Assembly: GCA_043228905.1 (NCBI GenBank) | Contig: JBHGNT010000003.1 | Coordinates: forward strand, 10,726,001-10,790,000 | Origin: Azolla caroliniana | Taxonomy: Eukaryota > Polypodiophyta | Direction of reading: 5' to 3' | DNA length: 64,000 bases | Shown: positions 9,479-21,265 of the stretch, in pieces | How the letters are laid out: every line of letters begins with the position of its first letter | How positions within the stretch are numbered: position 1 is the stretch's first letter | Position numbers and translations under genes: made by a program | The notes under the pieces: generated by a model | Told to the model about the DNA's origin: nothing | What the model saw: only the letters and a program-made list of their open reading frames with translations | Databases searched by the model: none

Positions 9479-10554
9479 CAGCTTCTCATTGTGCACTGGT
9501 TTGGTCCAGCCTAACCGATCGATCCTAACCGATCTGGTTCTCTGCTTGCATAGCCGATCCGGCCAATGTTGAGCTTGTATCTCAATACCAATCTTATGAG
9601 TAGATCCTCGAATTTGCCGATACCGGATTTCTCTTGTTCTCCAATCTATGTCCGGGTTATGTAATTCGAACCACGGTAACCCCAAGACAATTGGATGATT
9701 TAGACTACTAATTATATTAAATGATACTACACACACCAAGTTATCTAGGACAACTTGAATCGGCTCTGACTCCTCTGTGATTTTTCCGAAAGCAATGGGA
9801 CGACCATCAATAACTACTACAGATGTTGGGCAAGAAAGTTTTCTTAGGGATATCTGATGAGCTTCGGCAAAATTCCTATCCATGAAGCAAGAGGTGGCTC
9901 CGGAATCTAAGAGTGCTAAGACATGTACTGGAGGAGTACTTTTAGTACTAACCATTACTTGAGCTAAGAACACATTGCTAACTTGCTTAGAAGAAATGAA
10001 ACCACCAATGGGTTGCACAGATCTAGGGTTGTCCAACCAAACGGCTCCTATTTTGGTTGGAGTTATTCGTTTAACTCTTCTTCTAGTTGACTAACAAACA
10101 CACCTAGAGAAAGGCTTCTATTTAGGCTGGATTTCACATTTGTTTGAAAGGCTTGGGCTATTAGGACTATTAAACAAACCTAGAGAAATAGAGTATGGTT
10201 TAGTACTATTAGTAATAGCGGTTATTTGATTTACCTGCCTTCTTGGCCGATGGGGACAGTTCACTGCAATATGCCCCGGTCCACCGCAATAAAGACATAA
10301 TCTATTTGCCCAGTGTCACTGCTTTTCTTCTTCCGATAGGGGTCTGCAATGATCGCTACAATGGTCGCTTCAAGTTGTTGCACGCGTAATGCTAGTTCCC
10401 CATGTTGTTCTTGCGTCTGTTGCTTCTCTAAGGAGATTTGTTGAAGCTCCCCCAACAGTTGTTGATTTTCTTGTTCGAATGCGAGAAACTTCTCTTTCAA
10501 GCATTGCAACTCCAAGAAAACGGATTGATATTCTTGAGTGCTAACAGTGGCCAT
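9479..10554 (-). pseudogene. Ty3/gypsy gag-protease fragment with internal gag deletion
   Basis: On the minus strand the ATG at 10554 opens a coiled-coil gag N terminus (Glu/Gln-rich heptads). This runs directly into a CCHC knuckle, CLYCGGPGHIAVNC (about 10303-10262), so the central capsid region has been deleted. Further on, LLDSGATSCFMD (about 9910) is the retropepsin active site, followed by the VLGLPWF flap-region motif. The fragment ends at a junction with a copia LTR; RT, RNase H and integrase are absent. The zinc knuckle and DSG protease make the gypsy gag-pro call secure. The lineage is uncertain. Confidence 0.8.
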
Positions 10555-10650
10555 AGTATGAGAGAAAAGAGGAATAAGAGATTAGTCTGAAGGGAGGGAG
10601 AAGTAAGAAGATAAAAGGAAGAGAAGGAATGAGAGGAAATCGGTTCAAAC

Positions 10651-11069
10651 TATCAAGAATAGTACTAAGACAGAGAAGGAATTAGTACTAAAAGATGAGG
10701 ATTAGTACTAAGGGAGGTGTAGAACTCTCGAGAGAAGGAAAGAGTGAGTGAGAGAGAGAGAGAGAGAGAATGATGATAACAAAAGATATATATTATATTA
10801 AGAGAATATATAGTAATAGCTAGGAGGCTTAAGACTAGCGTTGAACCGATTTGGTTCGAAATAATGCCTTGTGCCTCCTTTTATAGTGTTCGCAGGAGTA
10901 CTCTTGAAGTTTCTAGAATGTTCCAGAGAAATTTGGAATATACATCTTTTTTCTACAGTAAAACTTGAATGAAAATAATATCCTTCGTATTAGAATATAT
11001 AGTCTAATGGTCAAGAGCTCGACCCATGTAACATAAGGTCATGGGTTCGAATCTTGCTATATCATGACA
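10651..11069 (-). repeat. 5' LTR of the gypsy fragment
   Basis: About 419 bp, with minus-strand start TGTCATGATATAG, closely similar to the TSD-bounded solo LTR at 47803-48253, which defines its ends. It contains a GA-repeat and a TATA-type CCTTTTATAG (minus) near 10880. A tRNA-like stretch, AGTCTAATGGTCAAGAGC...GGGTTCGAATC, lies close to its right end. Positions 10555-10650 are the leader. Confidence 0.75.
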
Positions 11070-13154
11070 GAATGAGAGACTAAGTCGAAACGACCAGTCG
11101 GATGTGGAGCTGGCGAGTAGTGGAGACTCGGTCATGTTATCCCTATGCTAGAAGTAGAGGAGACGGCTTATGCGCAATGATAAGGGGAAGATAAAGATGT
11201 CGGGAGTATATAGCACAGAAGTCGGCGTGTTGGCCCGGAGTGAATCCGACATGGCTAGGAGCAACGATGAACCTTTCAAAATGAGGTCGAAGTCGGCCAG
11301 AAGGGCCTTGAAGGCAGTCAACAAGAGGTTGTGCCAATCATCCCCCCCTAGAAGGAACCCTTTCATTAGGTATGGGTCTAATGAGTACATGGCGCATTAT
11401 TATGTGTACATGACTAAAGTGACGAAGATGCACAAGCCAAAGAGCTACGCGGAGGTGGCTCACCAACTAGAGAGCGGCCATGGAGGAAGAGATGCACGTG
11501 TTAACCGACAACAAGACATGGGATCAGGTTGACATTCCCAAAGGAGTTAAGCTGATTAGATGTAGGTGGGTGTATAAGGTAAAATACAATGCCGACGGCT
11601 CAATCAACACGTACAAGGCCAGACTAGTGGCCAAGGCCTATCCACAAACACACGGCATCGACTACGATGAGACGTTCGTGCCAGTCGCTAAGATGATGAC
11701 CATCCGTGTGTTGTTGGTGGTAGAAGCAACAAATGGGTGGCTCAATCAACAGGTACAATGCTAGACTAGTGGCCAAGGCCTATCCACAAACACACGGTAT
11801 CGACTACGATGAGATGTTCGCGCCAGTCGCTAAGATGACGACCGTTCGTGTGTTGTTGGCGGTAGAAGCAGCAAAAGGGTGGCATCTAACATCAGATGGA
11901 TGTAAAGAACAATTCCTGCAAGGTAAGCTTGAGGAACAAGTGTACATGGTACAACCCCCCGGATTTCTATCTGAATTGAACACATCCGCAGTTTTCCGAC
12001 TGAAGAAATCTTTGTACATACTCAAGCAAGCCCCTCGAGCTTGGAATGACATCTGCGTAAGATGGGGTTTGTGACATCCAAATCAGATTCTTCTTTATTC
12101 ATCCAGCAAGGTCAGAGTGAGCCGGTTAGCATTTTGCTATATGTTGATGATTTAGTCATTGTTGGCACCGACCTGGAAGAAATCGGTCGTGTAAAGTCTC
12201 TGCCAGCGGCATTGTTTGAGGTGAAGGATCTAGGGGACCTTCACTACTTCCTCGGGATCGAAGTGATCCGAACCCCCGAAGGCATATTGATCAGCCATCT
12301 CCATTATGTGCTAAATATGCTCTTCAAGTTAGGGATGATGGATTGTAAATCCGTTGCAACTTCTCTGGACAGAAATGTGAAGCTTTGCCCTGAATCAGGA
12401 ACAGTATGCGACCCGACATGGTTCCAACAGATAGTCAAAAGTCTAACATACTTGACCATCACCCGTTTGGACTTTAGCTATCTAGTCGGATTGATCAACC
12501 AGTTTATGTCACAGCCAAAGACTAAACACCTTCAATGTGCGCAAAGGATATTGTGACATGTCAATGGCACTAAGGATGCGGCGTTGTTGTATTGGACTAA
12601 GGTAGGCAAAGAGTTGGTCAACTACATGGATGTTGATTGGGGCGGAAATGCCAGTGATCATAGGTCTACATCAAGTTTTGTGTTTTCAATTGGAAGCGCC
12701 GCAATCGCCTGGAGAAGCAAGAAGTAGCCTAAAGTGGCATTGTCGAGCACTGAGGCTGAATATCGAGGAGCGGTTGTCAGTATATGTGAAGCCATATCGC
12801 TCAAGCGGGAAGGATCTACATGTGGAGGTTGCCGATCCGACAATGATCTACTGTGAAAACCGTAGCAGCATCCAACTAGCCAAGAGCCCCATCTTTCACG
12901 CTCATACCAAGCACATAGAAGAGCATTGTCGCTTCGTGGACGAGCGTGTTCTCTCTGGTGAAGTGAAACTGCAATATGTTTTGACTGATCGTCAAGTGGC
13001 CGACATCCTCACCAAACCCCTCAGCTTAGACAAGTTGCGGCATTTCTCGAGCATGCTTGGCTTGCAGCATCTCGACATGCCGAACTTGAGGGAGGGAGAT
13101 ATCATAAGAGATGGAGTCCAAAAAACTGAATCGGATGAAGACTTTGAGTTCTAG
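11070..13154 (+). pseudogene. Copia copy 2: RT and RNase H fragment
   Basis: Plus-strand copia from the integrase-RT linker onward. WVYKVKYNADGS and DYDETFVPVAKM (RT) are followed by LLYVDDLVIVG (catalytic YVDD near 12142), YFLGIEV, and RNase H with HAHTKHIEEH and QVADILTKPL. The frame is broken by a 142-bp tandem duplication at 11599-11882 and by several stops. Gag, protease and integrase are missing on the left, where it abuts the gypsy LTR. The acidic end (SDEDFEF) stops at 13154. Confidence 0.85.
11599..11882 (+). repeat. 142-bp tandem duplication inside copia RT
   Basis: Units 11599-11740 and 11741-11882, each starting CTCAATCAAC. They differ at a limited number of bases. The 142-bp period is not a multiple of three, so it shifts the RT frame. 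Confidence 0.9.
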
Positions 13155-13925
13155 ACGACTGAAGAAGTTGAGGACGGATGCACGGGGAGCAACCAAGAGC
13201 ACGAACCGAGAGACCAAGATGAAGAAGGCAAGGCATGTCGGAAAGCCAAGAAGGGCAGAGCCAAACTAAGAATGGGGGCCAAGACCACGACATGGTCAAA
13301 TGTGGTCAAGGGTCTGCAAGAAGACGAGTCAGAGACAACTAACTCGGTCAAAGAAGACGAGTAAGAGACAGTCGACTCGGTCAAGAAGAGTGATTTGGAA
13401 GAGCCGGATCACGTAAAGGCCAAACTGACGAGAACACAATTGAAGACGATGCCAAAGCTAGAGAGCCAACGGGTCGTGGAGCGTGAGCAACAAGGCATGA
13501 AGCCAAAGAAGTTGAAGCGAAGAACCGACTATGTAGGAGAAACCTCAAGTTCAACATGAGTCGAATCGGCTAAAGTCCGGTAGGGTGGTCGGTTGAAGAA
13601 GTTGACAATCGAAGCGGTTGAGGGAAGTCGGATGAATAAGTTGACAGTTGGGTCAGTCTAGAGATAGGCCGATAAGACGTTAGAGCCTTTCTTCCTAGTC
13701 TTAGTATTAGGAATATTTTAGGGAGTTGGTGTCATAGCGTCTTTATGAGCATTCAAGTACTAACAGTACTTGTGTCAGCCCGCTGTCAAGGCTTGTATAA
13801 AGTGCTCTCTGAGCACACTTGTATACACACAAAGTGTATTATTTGGATTCTGTTTTTTGCTTCTACTCTCTTTGTGTCTCTCCCACTCCTGCTTAATGTA
13901 TTCTTGTTTTCTTTGTGTTTTACCT
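13155..13925 (+). other. Copia copy 2 charged tail and diverged 3' LTR
   Basis: Purine-rich, formerly coding tail sequence (Lys/Glu/Asp-rich in translation) continues to about 13540. An LTR-like stretch follows, with TTAGGGAGTTGGTG, a promoter-like TTGTATAAAGTG near 13794 and CTCTGAGCAC, in the same order as the family LTR at 27093-27484 but much diverged. The boundaries are approximate. Confidence 0.5.
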
Positions 13926-14055
13926 AACTGTGGTTGAGCCGATTGTGTTGTTCTTAAGTTTCTGCATACGAAACTCATTACAAGCAAGAAGAGAGTCGAA
14001 GAGGAAGCCGAAGTGACTGATGAAGATGAAACATCCAGGAAAACCAGAGGAGGTG
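13926..14055 (+). other. Older copia tail, part 1 (host of nested insertions)
   Basis: Acidic/basic former coding sequence ending in AGGTG (14051-14055). It continues at 19724 after copia copy 3 and again at 26337 after the composite copia. Confidence 0.55.
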
Positions 14056-14456
14056 TGTAAAAAGAATAGTGTGCGAAAGCAATAGGAAACTGAACACAGA
14101 AAATACGCAGGTTTAATGGACAGCTTGAATATACACAGTACGCGGGAGAGACAGAGAGAGAACACACAGAAAATCAATTCAAAATAATACTCAATCTGTA
14201 CATACACCGTGCTCAGTGAGCACCTTTTATACAAGCCCTGACAATAGGGCTGACACAAGTACTGACAGTACTTAATCGCTCATAAATGAGCCTACTACAC
14301 TAACTCCCAAAATTATTCCTTACGAGGAATATCTTCCCAACGGCCTCGCGGTTTTCATACCGATACAGCCATGTTATGCATACCGATTTATGCACTCAGT
14401 CTACGCACTAGGTTACGCATCGTATTACGCATGAATGTTGAGCTTGTCTCTCAACA
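14056..14456 (-). repeat. 3' LTR of copia copy 3
   Basis: Ends TCTCAACA at 14456, followed by CTCCCCCTCAAGC, which is the polypurine tract (GCTTGAGGGGGAG) on the minus strand. TGCTCAGTGAGCAC near 14209-14222 and TTTTATACAAG mark the promoter/R region. Confidence 0.9.
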
Positions 14457-17400
14457 CTCCCCCTCAAGCTCAACTTGAGGTGCCACCTGTTCCGCCAGAT
14501 CTACGCTCCGGTTCCTTCAGGCTTCACACCTCGCTCGCACTCCTCGACCTGTTCGATTCCGCGCGCCTCGACCCTTCCGATCGGCTTGTCTACTTACACG
14601 GCCCTTCTCAATTTCCTTGCTATTGCGGTGTTGGCGTCTCTTCTGTTGTCTTCTCTTCCGCTTGGCCCTCGGTTGACTCAGTGTATCCGAATCAAGCATC
14701 CGAACCGACTCGGCTTCCTCCGATCGGTTTTTGCTTTCGTCTGAGTTGGCTATCTCCAATTCGTCTTCGGTCTTCTCGCCCTTGATGGCTTCATCTCCCC
14801 CATGCTTGGTTGGCTTTGGCTCTTTCTTCTGGTTGCTCCCCTTATGTCCGCTTTCCGACTCTTCCGTGGATCTGCCCTTGGCTTCTTCAGCCGATCCGAA
14901 ATCGAATTCATCATCCGACTCAGTGTCACGGTCGTCATGGTCTTTTCCGCTCCCTTCCATGGTCATCTAGGATGTCTCTCTCCCTCTCAAGTTTGGCACG
15001 TCGAGGTGACGCAACCCAAGTGCACCCGAGAATTACCGCAATTTGTCCAGACCAAGAGGCTTGGTGAAGATGTCAGCGTTCTGCCGATCCGTCGAAACAT
15101 ACTAAAGTTCAACTTCACCGGAGAGGACACGCTCACGGACGAAATGGTAGTGCACCTCAATGTGCTTATTCTAGGCGTGGAAGATGGGGTTCTTTGCTAG
15201 CTAGATGTTGCTAAGGTTGTCGCAATAGAACATCGTCAGATCAGACACCTCTACCTGCAGATCCCGTAATAGCCATTTCAGCCAAATGACTTTGCACGTA
15301 GCGACAGTCGCCTCTCAATATTTGGCCTCCATGCTCGACAGTGCTACTGTTGCCTGCTTTTTGCTTCTCCACGCGATCGCCACACTTCCTAGAGAGAACA
15401 CGTATCCGGATGTGGATCTACGATCGTGGGCGTTTCCGGCCTAATCGGCATCCGTGTAGCCGACTAACTTTTCAGCTACGCCTGCCCGATAAAACAATGC
15501 CATGTCTTTCGTGCCGCTGACATAACGCAATATCCGTTGCTGCACTGAAAGTGTTCAGCTGTAGGCTGCGACATGAATTGACTGATTAGGCCGACTAGAT
15601 AACTAAGATCCGGCCGAGTAATCGTCAGATAGATAAGGCTTCTGACAATCTGTCCGAACCATGTCGGGTCGTATGCCTTTCCTGAATCTCGGCGAAGCTT
15701 TGCGTTTCTATCGAGAGGGGTCGAGATGGGCTTACAGTTTGCCATCCCGAACTTGAAGAGCATATTTAGTGCATAATGACGCTACCTGATCAATATGCCT
15801 TCAGGGGTATGGATCACTTCGATCCCGAGGAAGTAATGAAGGTCCCCCAGATCCTTCATGTCGAATGATGATGACCAAGTCATCAACATATAGTAAACTG
15901 CTAACCGGCCTAAGTCAACATTTCCGGATGAACAGTGAGGAGTCCGATTTTGACATCGCAAAGCCCATCCGATGCAATCGGTGCATGATCTTCGCGTTCT
16001 AGGCACGCGGGCCTTGCTTTTGTCCGTAAAGGGACTTCTTCAATCGGCACACCACCAAAGTGTTCGTTCCGGAGTGAAATCCGGGGGGTTGTACCATGTA
16101 CACTTGTTCCTCAAGCTCACCTTGCAAGAACGCATTCTTTACATCCATCTTATGTAAGTGTCACCCCTTAGCCGCTGCTACGGCTAGTAGAACACGCACG
16201 GTAGAAATCTTCGCGACAGGCGTGAAGGTCTCCTCGTAGTCGATGCCATGTTGTTGCGCGTAGCCTTACGCTACTAATCAAGCCTTGTATTTGTTGATTG
16301 AGCCGTCGGTGTTGTACTTGACCTTGTACACCCACCTACATCCGATCGGCTTCACACCCTTCAGTGCGTCAACCAGGTCCCAAGTTTCATTCTCTGCCAA
16401 TGCGTGCATCTCTTCCTCCATTGCGGCACACCAATTCGCGTCCTTCGCCACTTCTGTGTAGCTCTCCGGCTCACGCACTTCCGCTACACGCGTCATGTAC
16501 GCATAGTGATGCACCATGTACTCATTATACCCGCATCTGTTTACGGGGTTCTTCTAGCGAGTAGATCGGCGTAATTCGTGATTACCCGATTTCGTGACCT
16601 TGTCGGTCAATTTCGACCTCTTCCATAGAGGTTCCTTCTCGACTGGCTTGAGGTCAGATTCGCTTTGAACTGACTCGGCACTACCGAAATCATATTCCGG
16701 CGTCTTCTTCTTCCCCTTCTCCTTGTGTGTAAATCGTATCCTCGGTTCTTTACACATGGACATCACGGCTAAGTCTCCACTACTCATCGTCTCATCATCT
16801 AGTTGGCCATCTCAGCCCAACCCCTCATTCGGCCCACTCAGCCAAAATGAGATCGGACTCTCTCTCAGAGCTCCGATTTCTTCATCGTGCGGAGGCATTT
16901 CAGCCTCGTTTATTTCTTCTTCAGAAATCGGATTGGAGGTGAGATCCGGAGTCGGAGGCAAATACCAGGACGTGGACTCGTCAAACACAACGCCGCGGCT
17001 TACGCGCGCTTGTTTGGTGTGTCGGTTATAACACTTATAACCCTTCTACTCGTCCAAATAGCCGACCAAGATACACTTCTCGGCTTTCGCATCCAACTTC
17101 TTCCTTTTCTCCTTTGGTACGTGCACATACGCGATGCTGCCGAAAATCCTCAAGTGTGCCAAGTTCGGCTTCTTCCCGAAATACAGCGCATGTGGCAACA
17201 CTCCTCCATTAGTAGAGGTCTGATTTTGCATGTAGACAACCGTCTTCACGGCTTCAGCCCAATAGAATTTCGGCATATGCTTCTCTTCAAGCATTGCCCT
17301 GGCCGCTTCTTCAATCATCTGATTCTTCTGCTCGGCTACGCCATTCTGCTCCGGCGTATATCTACATGAGAATTCGTGTCGAATTTCCTCCTTCTGTAGA

Positions 17401-19232
17401 TAACATGTGAACTGGTCGGAGAAGTACTCCTTCCCGCCATCGGACCGTAGGCATTTGATTCTACGCCATGTTTCCCTTTCCGCGAGGCTCTCCACCTCCA
17501 AGAAACGTGCGAAAACTTCACTCTTCTTTGCGATCGTACATGCCCACGTCTGCCGAGTGAAATTATCGATGAAGGTTACAAAGTAACAGCTTCCACCGAG
17601 ACTCACGTTCTATGCCGGTTCCCACACATCCGAATGGATCAAGTCCAACGGACTTCGACTACGATTACGCTCATTGGGGAATGGAAGTCGGTGTTGTTTT
17701 CCCATCTGACAGGCTTCGCAAACTTGGCCATTCCGACCCTAAAACTTCAGCAAGCTGAAAACAATGTTCTTAGTCTGCATCTCACGAAGCCGTGGGAAAT
17801 TCACATGGTCGAACTGCTTGTGCCACAGGTCGATATCCGATTCAACCTTTTGTCCTTTCGCGTACAACGCGGTTCCTGCTTGATTAGTGTCGAGGAGAAA
17901 CATCCTCCCTTCACGGCGCCCTCGCGCAATCACTTTGCCTTCCTCTTCTATGAAGCAGTCGAGGTGCGTGAATTGAACTTGCATACCTTGGTCGACGATC
18001 TGTCCGACCGACACAAGGTTTTTTGTTATTATCAGGATGTGCAACACGTTCATTAGCTTCCCTTTCTGCCTGACGTGGCTGAGGGGAACTTCTCCGACAT
18101 GTTCGATGGTATGCGGAGTGTCGTCGCTGGTTTTGACCACTCCTCATGATTCCGGCTTCTCCAAGTACGAGAACCATTCCTCATGGCTCGTCATATGATT
18201 TGACGCTCCGGAATCCACATACCACACCTCCCTTGATTTCCAGGTGTTCACAACCATTGAATTGTCTTTATGCTTCATTACGAAGGTAGGGCCCACTCCA
18301 TTTCCAGCTTGTTCGGAGCCCTCAGCGTAGTGCGATCTTTGATGCCTTCCTGCGTCTCTTCCACACGGTCCAGCTTTGTCCGAGTCGGCTTGTTTCTTCC
18401 AGCACTCGCTCTCTTTGTCTCCTTTCTTGCCACAGTACCAGCAATCCGGCGCGGCCTTCTCTTGCCGTCTTCCGACACCACCCTGACTCCCTCTGTTTCC
18501 GGAGGGTCCGGAATTGCTATCGGCATCACTTCGGTGCCTTCTTCCTTGATCCCGTCGGCCGCCTCCATTGCGCACCGACTCGCCTCGTCCGCCACGACCA
18601 CAGGGCCTATCTCCCTCCGTGTACAACATCTTGTTGTCGGCATGCGTGCTCGTCGACGCACCCGCGTGGTTCTCCTCTATAAGGAGCATCGATTGTAGGT
18701 CGAAAAACAACGGCGTATTCTCCCGTATACACAGAGCAGTTCGGAACGCTCCGAACTTCGACATCAGTCCCCCAAGACAAATCTGCACCATCTCACCTTC
18801 TTCAACGTTCACATCAATGGAGGCTAAGGAGTCGCATATATCTTTGATCTTCGAGCTGTAATCAGCCACCGACAAGTCCCGTTGTCGTAGGTTGCTCAGC
18901 TCCTATCGGAGTTGAAGCTTCCTGGTTGTAGTGCTTGCGGCGAAAATCTTCCTTAGATTTCCCCAAACATCTTTCGGTGTTTTTGCATCTCGAATGTAGC
19001 TTAGGAGCTGTTCGCCCACACAAGATGCAAAGTAGTACAGTACTCTGCTCACCGACTATTCCCACACCAGGAAATCTCTGTGTGTCGATTCGGGTGCTGT
19101 GTCATTTGCTCCGTCGACATAGTTCCAGTAACTGTGCCCGAGCAGGTACTGGTGCATCTTGTAGGACCAAGACGCGTAGTTGTTTCTATCGAGCTTCTCC
19201 GTCGGAAGCGAGCTAGCCATGCCTTTATCCAT
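14457..19232 (-). pseudogene. Copia copy 3 gag-pol, decayed
   Basis: ATG at 19232. In order (descending coordinates): gag with UBN2 domain (SSKIKDICDSLASIDVNVEE near 18840); zinc knuckle CWYCGKKGDKESECW near 18440-18390, in which the His ligand is replaced by Asp; protease YVDSGASNHMT near 18200; GAG-pre-integrase LWHKQFDHVN; integrase core with LRSDGGKEYF and PEQNGVAE (17606-17046); RT segments (VKYNTDGSINK near 16300, YFLGIEV near 15830); RNase H remnants (15470-15000); and a charged C-terminal extension (14966-14517) with acidic blocks followed by Arg/Lys-rich blocks. At least half a dozen stops and frameshifts separate these blocks. The extension matches the tail of the 27-32 kb copy. Confidence 0.87.
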
Positions 19233-19303
19233 CGGTTTTACTTGTTCTTCTTGGTTACTTTTCCTTTTAAGCTATGTCGGTTGTAGAGGTTCTCAGCCCT
19301 CAC

Positions 19304-19315
19304 GCTCTGATACCA
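19304..19315 (-). promoter_or_regulatory. Primer-binding site, copia copy 3
   Basis: TGGTATCAGAGC on the minus strand, abutting the 5' LTR. Confidence 0.92.
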
Positions 19316-19718
19316 TGTAAAAAGAATAGCGTGCGGAAGCAATAGGAAACCGAACACAAAATATACGCAGGTTAAATGGAGACCTTGAATATACACAGTA
19401 CGCGGGAGAGATAGAGAGAGAGAACACGCAGAAGCTCAATTCAAAATAATACTCAATCTGTACATACACCGTGCTCAGTGAGCACCTTTTATACAAGCCC
19501 TGACAATAGGGCTGACACGAGTACTGATAGTACTTGACCACTCATAAATGAGCCTACTACACTAACTCCCAAAATTATTCCTTACCAGGAATATCTTCCC
19601 AATGGCCTCGCGTTTTTCATACCGATACGGCCATGTTATGCATACCGATTTACGCACCCAATCTACGCACTGGGTTACGCATCGTATTACGCACGAATGT
19701 TGAGCTTGTCTCTCAACA
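19316..19718 (-). repeat. 5' LTR of copia copy 3
   Basis: 403 bp, starting TGTTGAGAGACAAGCTC in element sense and ending TTTTTACA. Followed by TSD AGGTG. Confidence 0.92.
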
Positions 19719-19723
19719 AGGTG

Positions 19724-19896
19724 GCAAAGTCGAGAAGGACAGAGCTGACTGAAAGAAGAAGGCCAGGACGAGGATGTGGGAAGATGTGGTCAAAGGCCAA
19801 AAGAAAGGTGAATTGGACATAGTCGGTTCAAACAAGACAGAAGACGAATCAGAGACAACCGATTTGGTCGAGTTTGACTCGGGGGAGCCGAGTTAT
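19724..19896 (+). other. Older copia tail, part 2
   Basis: Continuation of 13926-14055, resembling the Lys/Asp/Glu-rich copia tail (GACGAATCAGAGACAACC). It ends in GTTAT, the TSD of the composite copia, and continues at 26337. Confidence 0.55.
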
Positions 19897-20045
19897 TGTA
19901 AAAGTGGTGTGGAAGCGTGTGTGTAAACGCAGAGTAGTTTAGTAAACACAGAAACATAGAGATAGAGATGGAGAGGGAGAGACAAAGAGACAGAGACACA
20001 ATAGACCAAATTCAAAATAATTCTCTGTTCTGTACACACAATAGA
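19897..20045 (-). repeat. Truncated outer LTR of the composite copia
   Basis: Begins TGTAAAAGTGGTGTGGAAG like the two full LTRs and breaks off after CTGTTCTGTACA, where gag sequence follows. Confidence 0.85.
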
Positions 20046-20793
20046 TCAAACCCTACTTCCGAAGGGTTCGGAATTGCTTCCGGCATCTCGATTATGCCAT
20101 CCATTCTTCTCTTTTCGGCCGCCTCCATTGCGCGTTGATCTGCCTCTTTCACCACAACCACGGGGCCTATCATCCTCCGTGTAGAGCATCTTGCCATCGG
20201 TGTGCGCACTCATCGATGCACGTGCGTGGTTTTCTTCTACAAGCAACATTTACTGAAGCTGGAAAAATGAAGGCGTATTCTCCCTCGTGCAGACCGCCGT
20301 TCAGAAAAGCTCCAAACTTAGATGCTAACCCGCCAAGAAAAACCTGCACCATCTCATCCTCCTCAACATTCACGTTGATAGAGGCGAGTGAGTCGCAAAT
20401 TTGTTTGATCTTGGTGGTGTAGTCAGCCACCGACATATCTCATTATCGTACATTGCTCAACTCTTGCCTGAGTTGAAGCTTCTTGGTTGTATTGCTTGCG
20501 GCGAAGAGTTTTTTGAGATTCGCCCACGCGTCTTTTGGCGTCTTAGCATCCTGAATATAGATCAATAGTTGGTCGCTCACACAGGATGCAAAGTAGTAGA
20601 GAACTTTGCTTACCGCTTGTTCCCAAGCCGAAAAATCTCTATGTGTCGAATCGGGTCCTACATCATAGGATCCTTTGACCTAACTCCAGTAGTCGTGACC
20701 AAGCAAGTACTGGTGCATCTTGTACGACCAAGATGCGTAGTTGCTCCTGTCGAGCTTTTCAATCGGCAGCGAGCTTCCCATACCTCTGTCCAT
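20046..20793 (-). pseudogene. Left-unit copia gag (N-terminal part only)
   Basis: ATG at 20793. UBN2 gag with TTKIKQICDSLASINVNVEED and MVQVFLGGLASKFGAF near 20350-20430, then an Arg/Gly-rich linker. It stops short of the zinc knuckle where it meets the truncated LTR, so protease, integrase and RT are deleted. An in-frame stop occurs just upstream of the SVADY segment. Confidence 0.82.
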
Positions 20794-20855
20794 ATTGTTC
20801 AACTCTGTTTTGTCGCAAGCTTTTCCTGTCGACTGTAGAGGACTTCAACCCTCGC

Positions 20856-20867
20856 GCTCTGATACCA
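20856..20867 (-). promoter_or_regulatory. Primer-binding site of the left unit
   Basis: TGGTATCAGAGC on the minus strand, directly next to the LTR at 20868. Confidence 0.9.
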
Positions 20868-21265
20868 TGTAAAAGTTGTGCGGAAGCATGTGCGTAAACG
20901 CAAAGTAGTTCAATAAACACAAAAAACACAGAGATGGAGAGGGAGAGGGAGAGATAGAGAAAGAGAGACACAATAGATCAAATTCAAAACAATTCTCTGT
21001 TCTGTACATACTTCGTGCTCAGTGAGCACCTTATATACAAGCCTTGACAATTAGGCTAACACAAGTACTGACAGTCCTTGAATGCTCATAAATGAGCCGA
21101 CTACACAGACTCCCAAAATTATTCCTTTACGAGGAATAACGCTCTAACGGCCTCTTCGGTTTTCACACCGATGCGGCCCTATTGTGCATACTTTTTCACG
21201 CACCCAGTCTACGCACTGGGTTACATTGCGTAGTTCGCACCGAATGTTGATCTTGTCTCTCAACA
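20868..21265 (-). repeat. Shared middle LTR of the composite copia
   Basis: 398 bp, with PBS on its left side and polypurine tract (CTCCCCCTCAAGATC, minus) on its right. It is therefore 5' LTR for one unit and 3' LTR for the next. Confidence 0.9.

Larger units (their letters stand above)
14056..19718 (-). mobile_element. Complete Ty1/copia element (copy 3), TSD AGGTG
   Basis: Two LTRs (14056-14456, 401 bp; 19316-19718, 403 bp) in the same orientation flank a 4.86-kb interior with PBS and polypurine tract. AGGTG occurs at 14051-14055 and 19719-19723, the 5-bp duplication expected of copia integration. In element sense the LTR starts TGTTGAGAGAC and ends TTTTTACA. The LTRs differ at a modest number of positions, so it is not brand new, and its gene is broken many times. 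Confidence 0.92.

Noticed and set aside
10985-11060. Functional tRNA gene in the gypsy LTR
   Set aside because: Box A- and B-like motifs are present, but the acceptor stem does not pair, and the same stretch recurs at the same place in the solo LTR, so it is part of the LTR.
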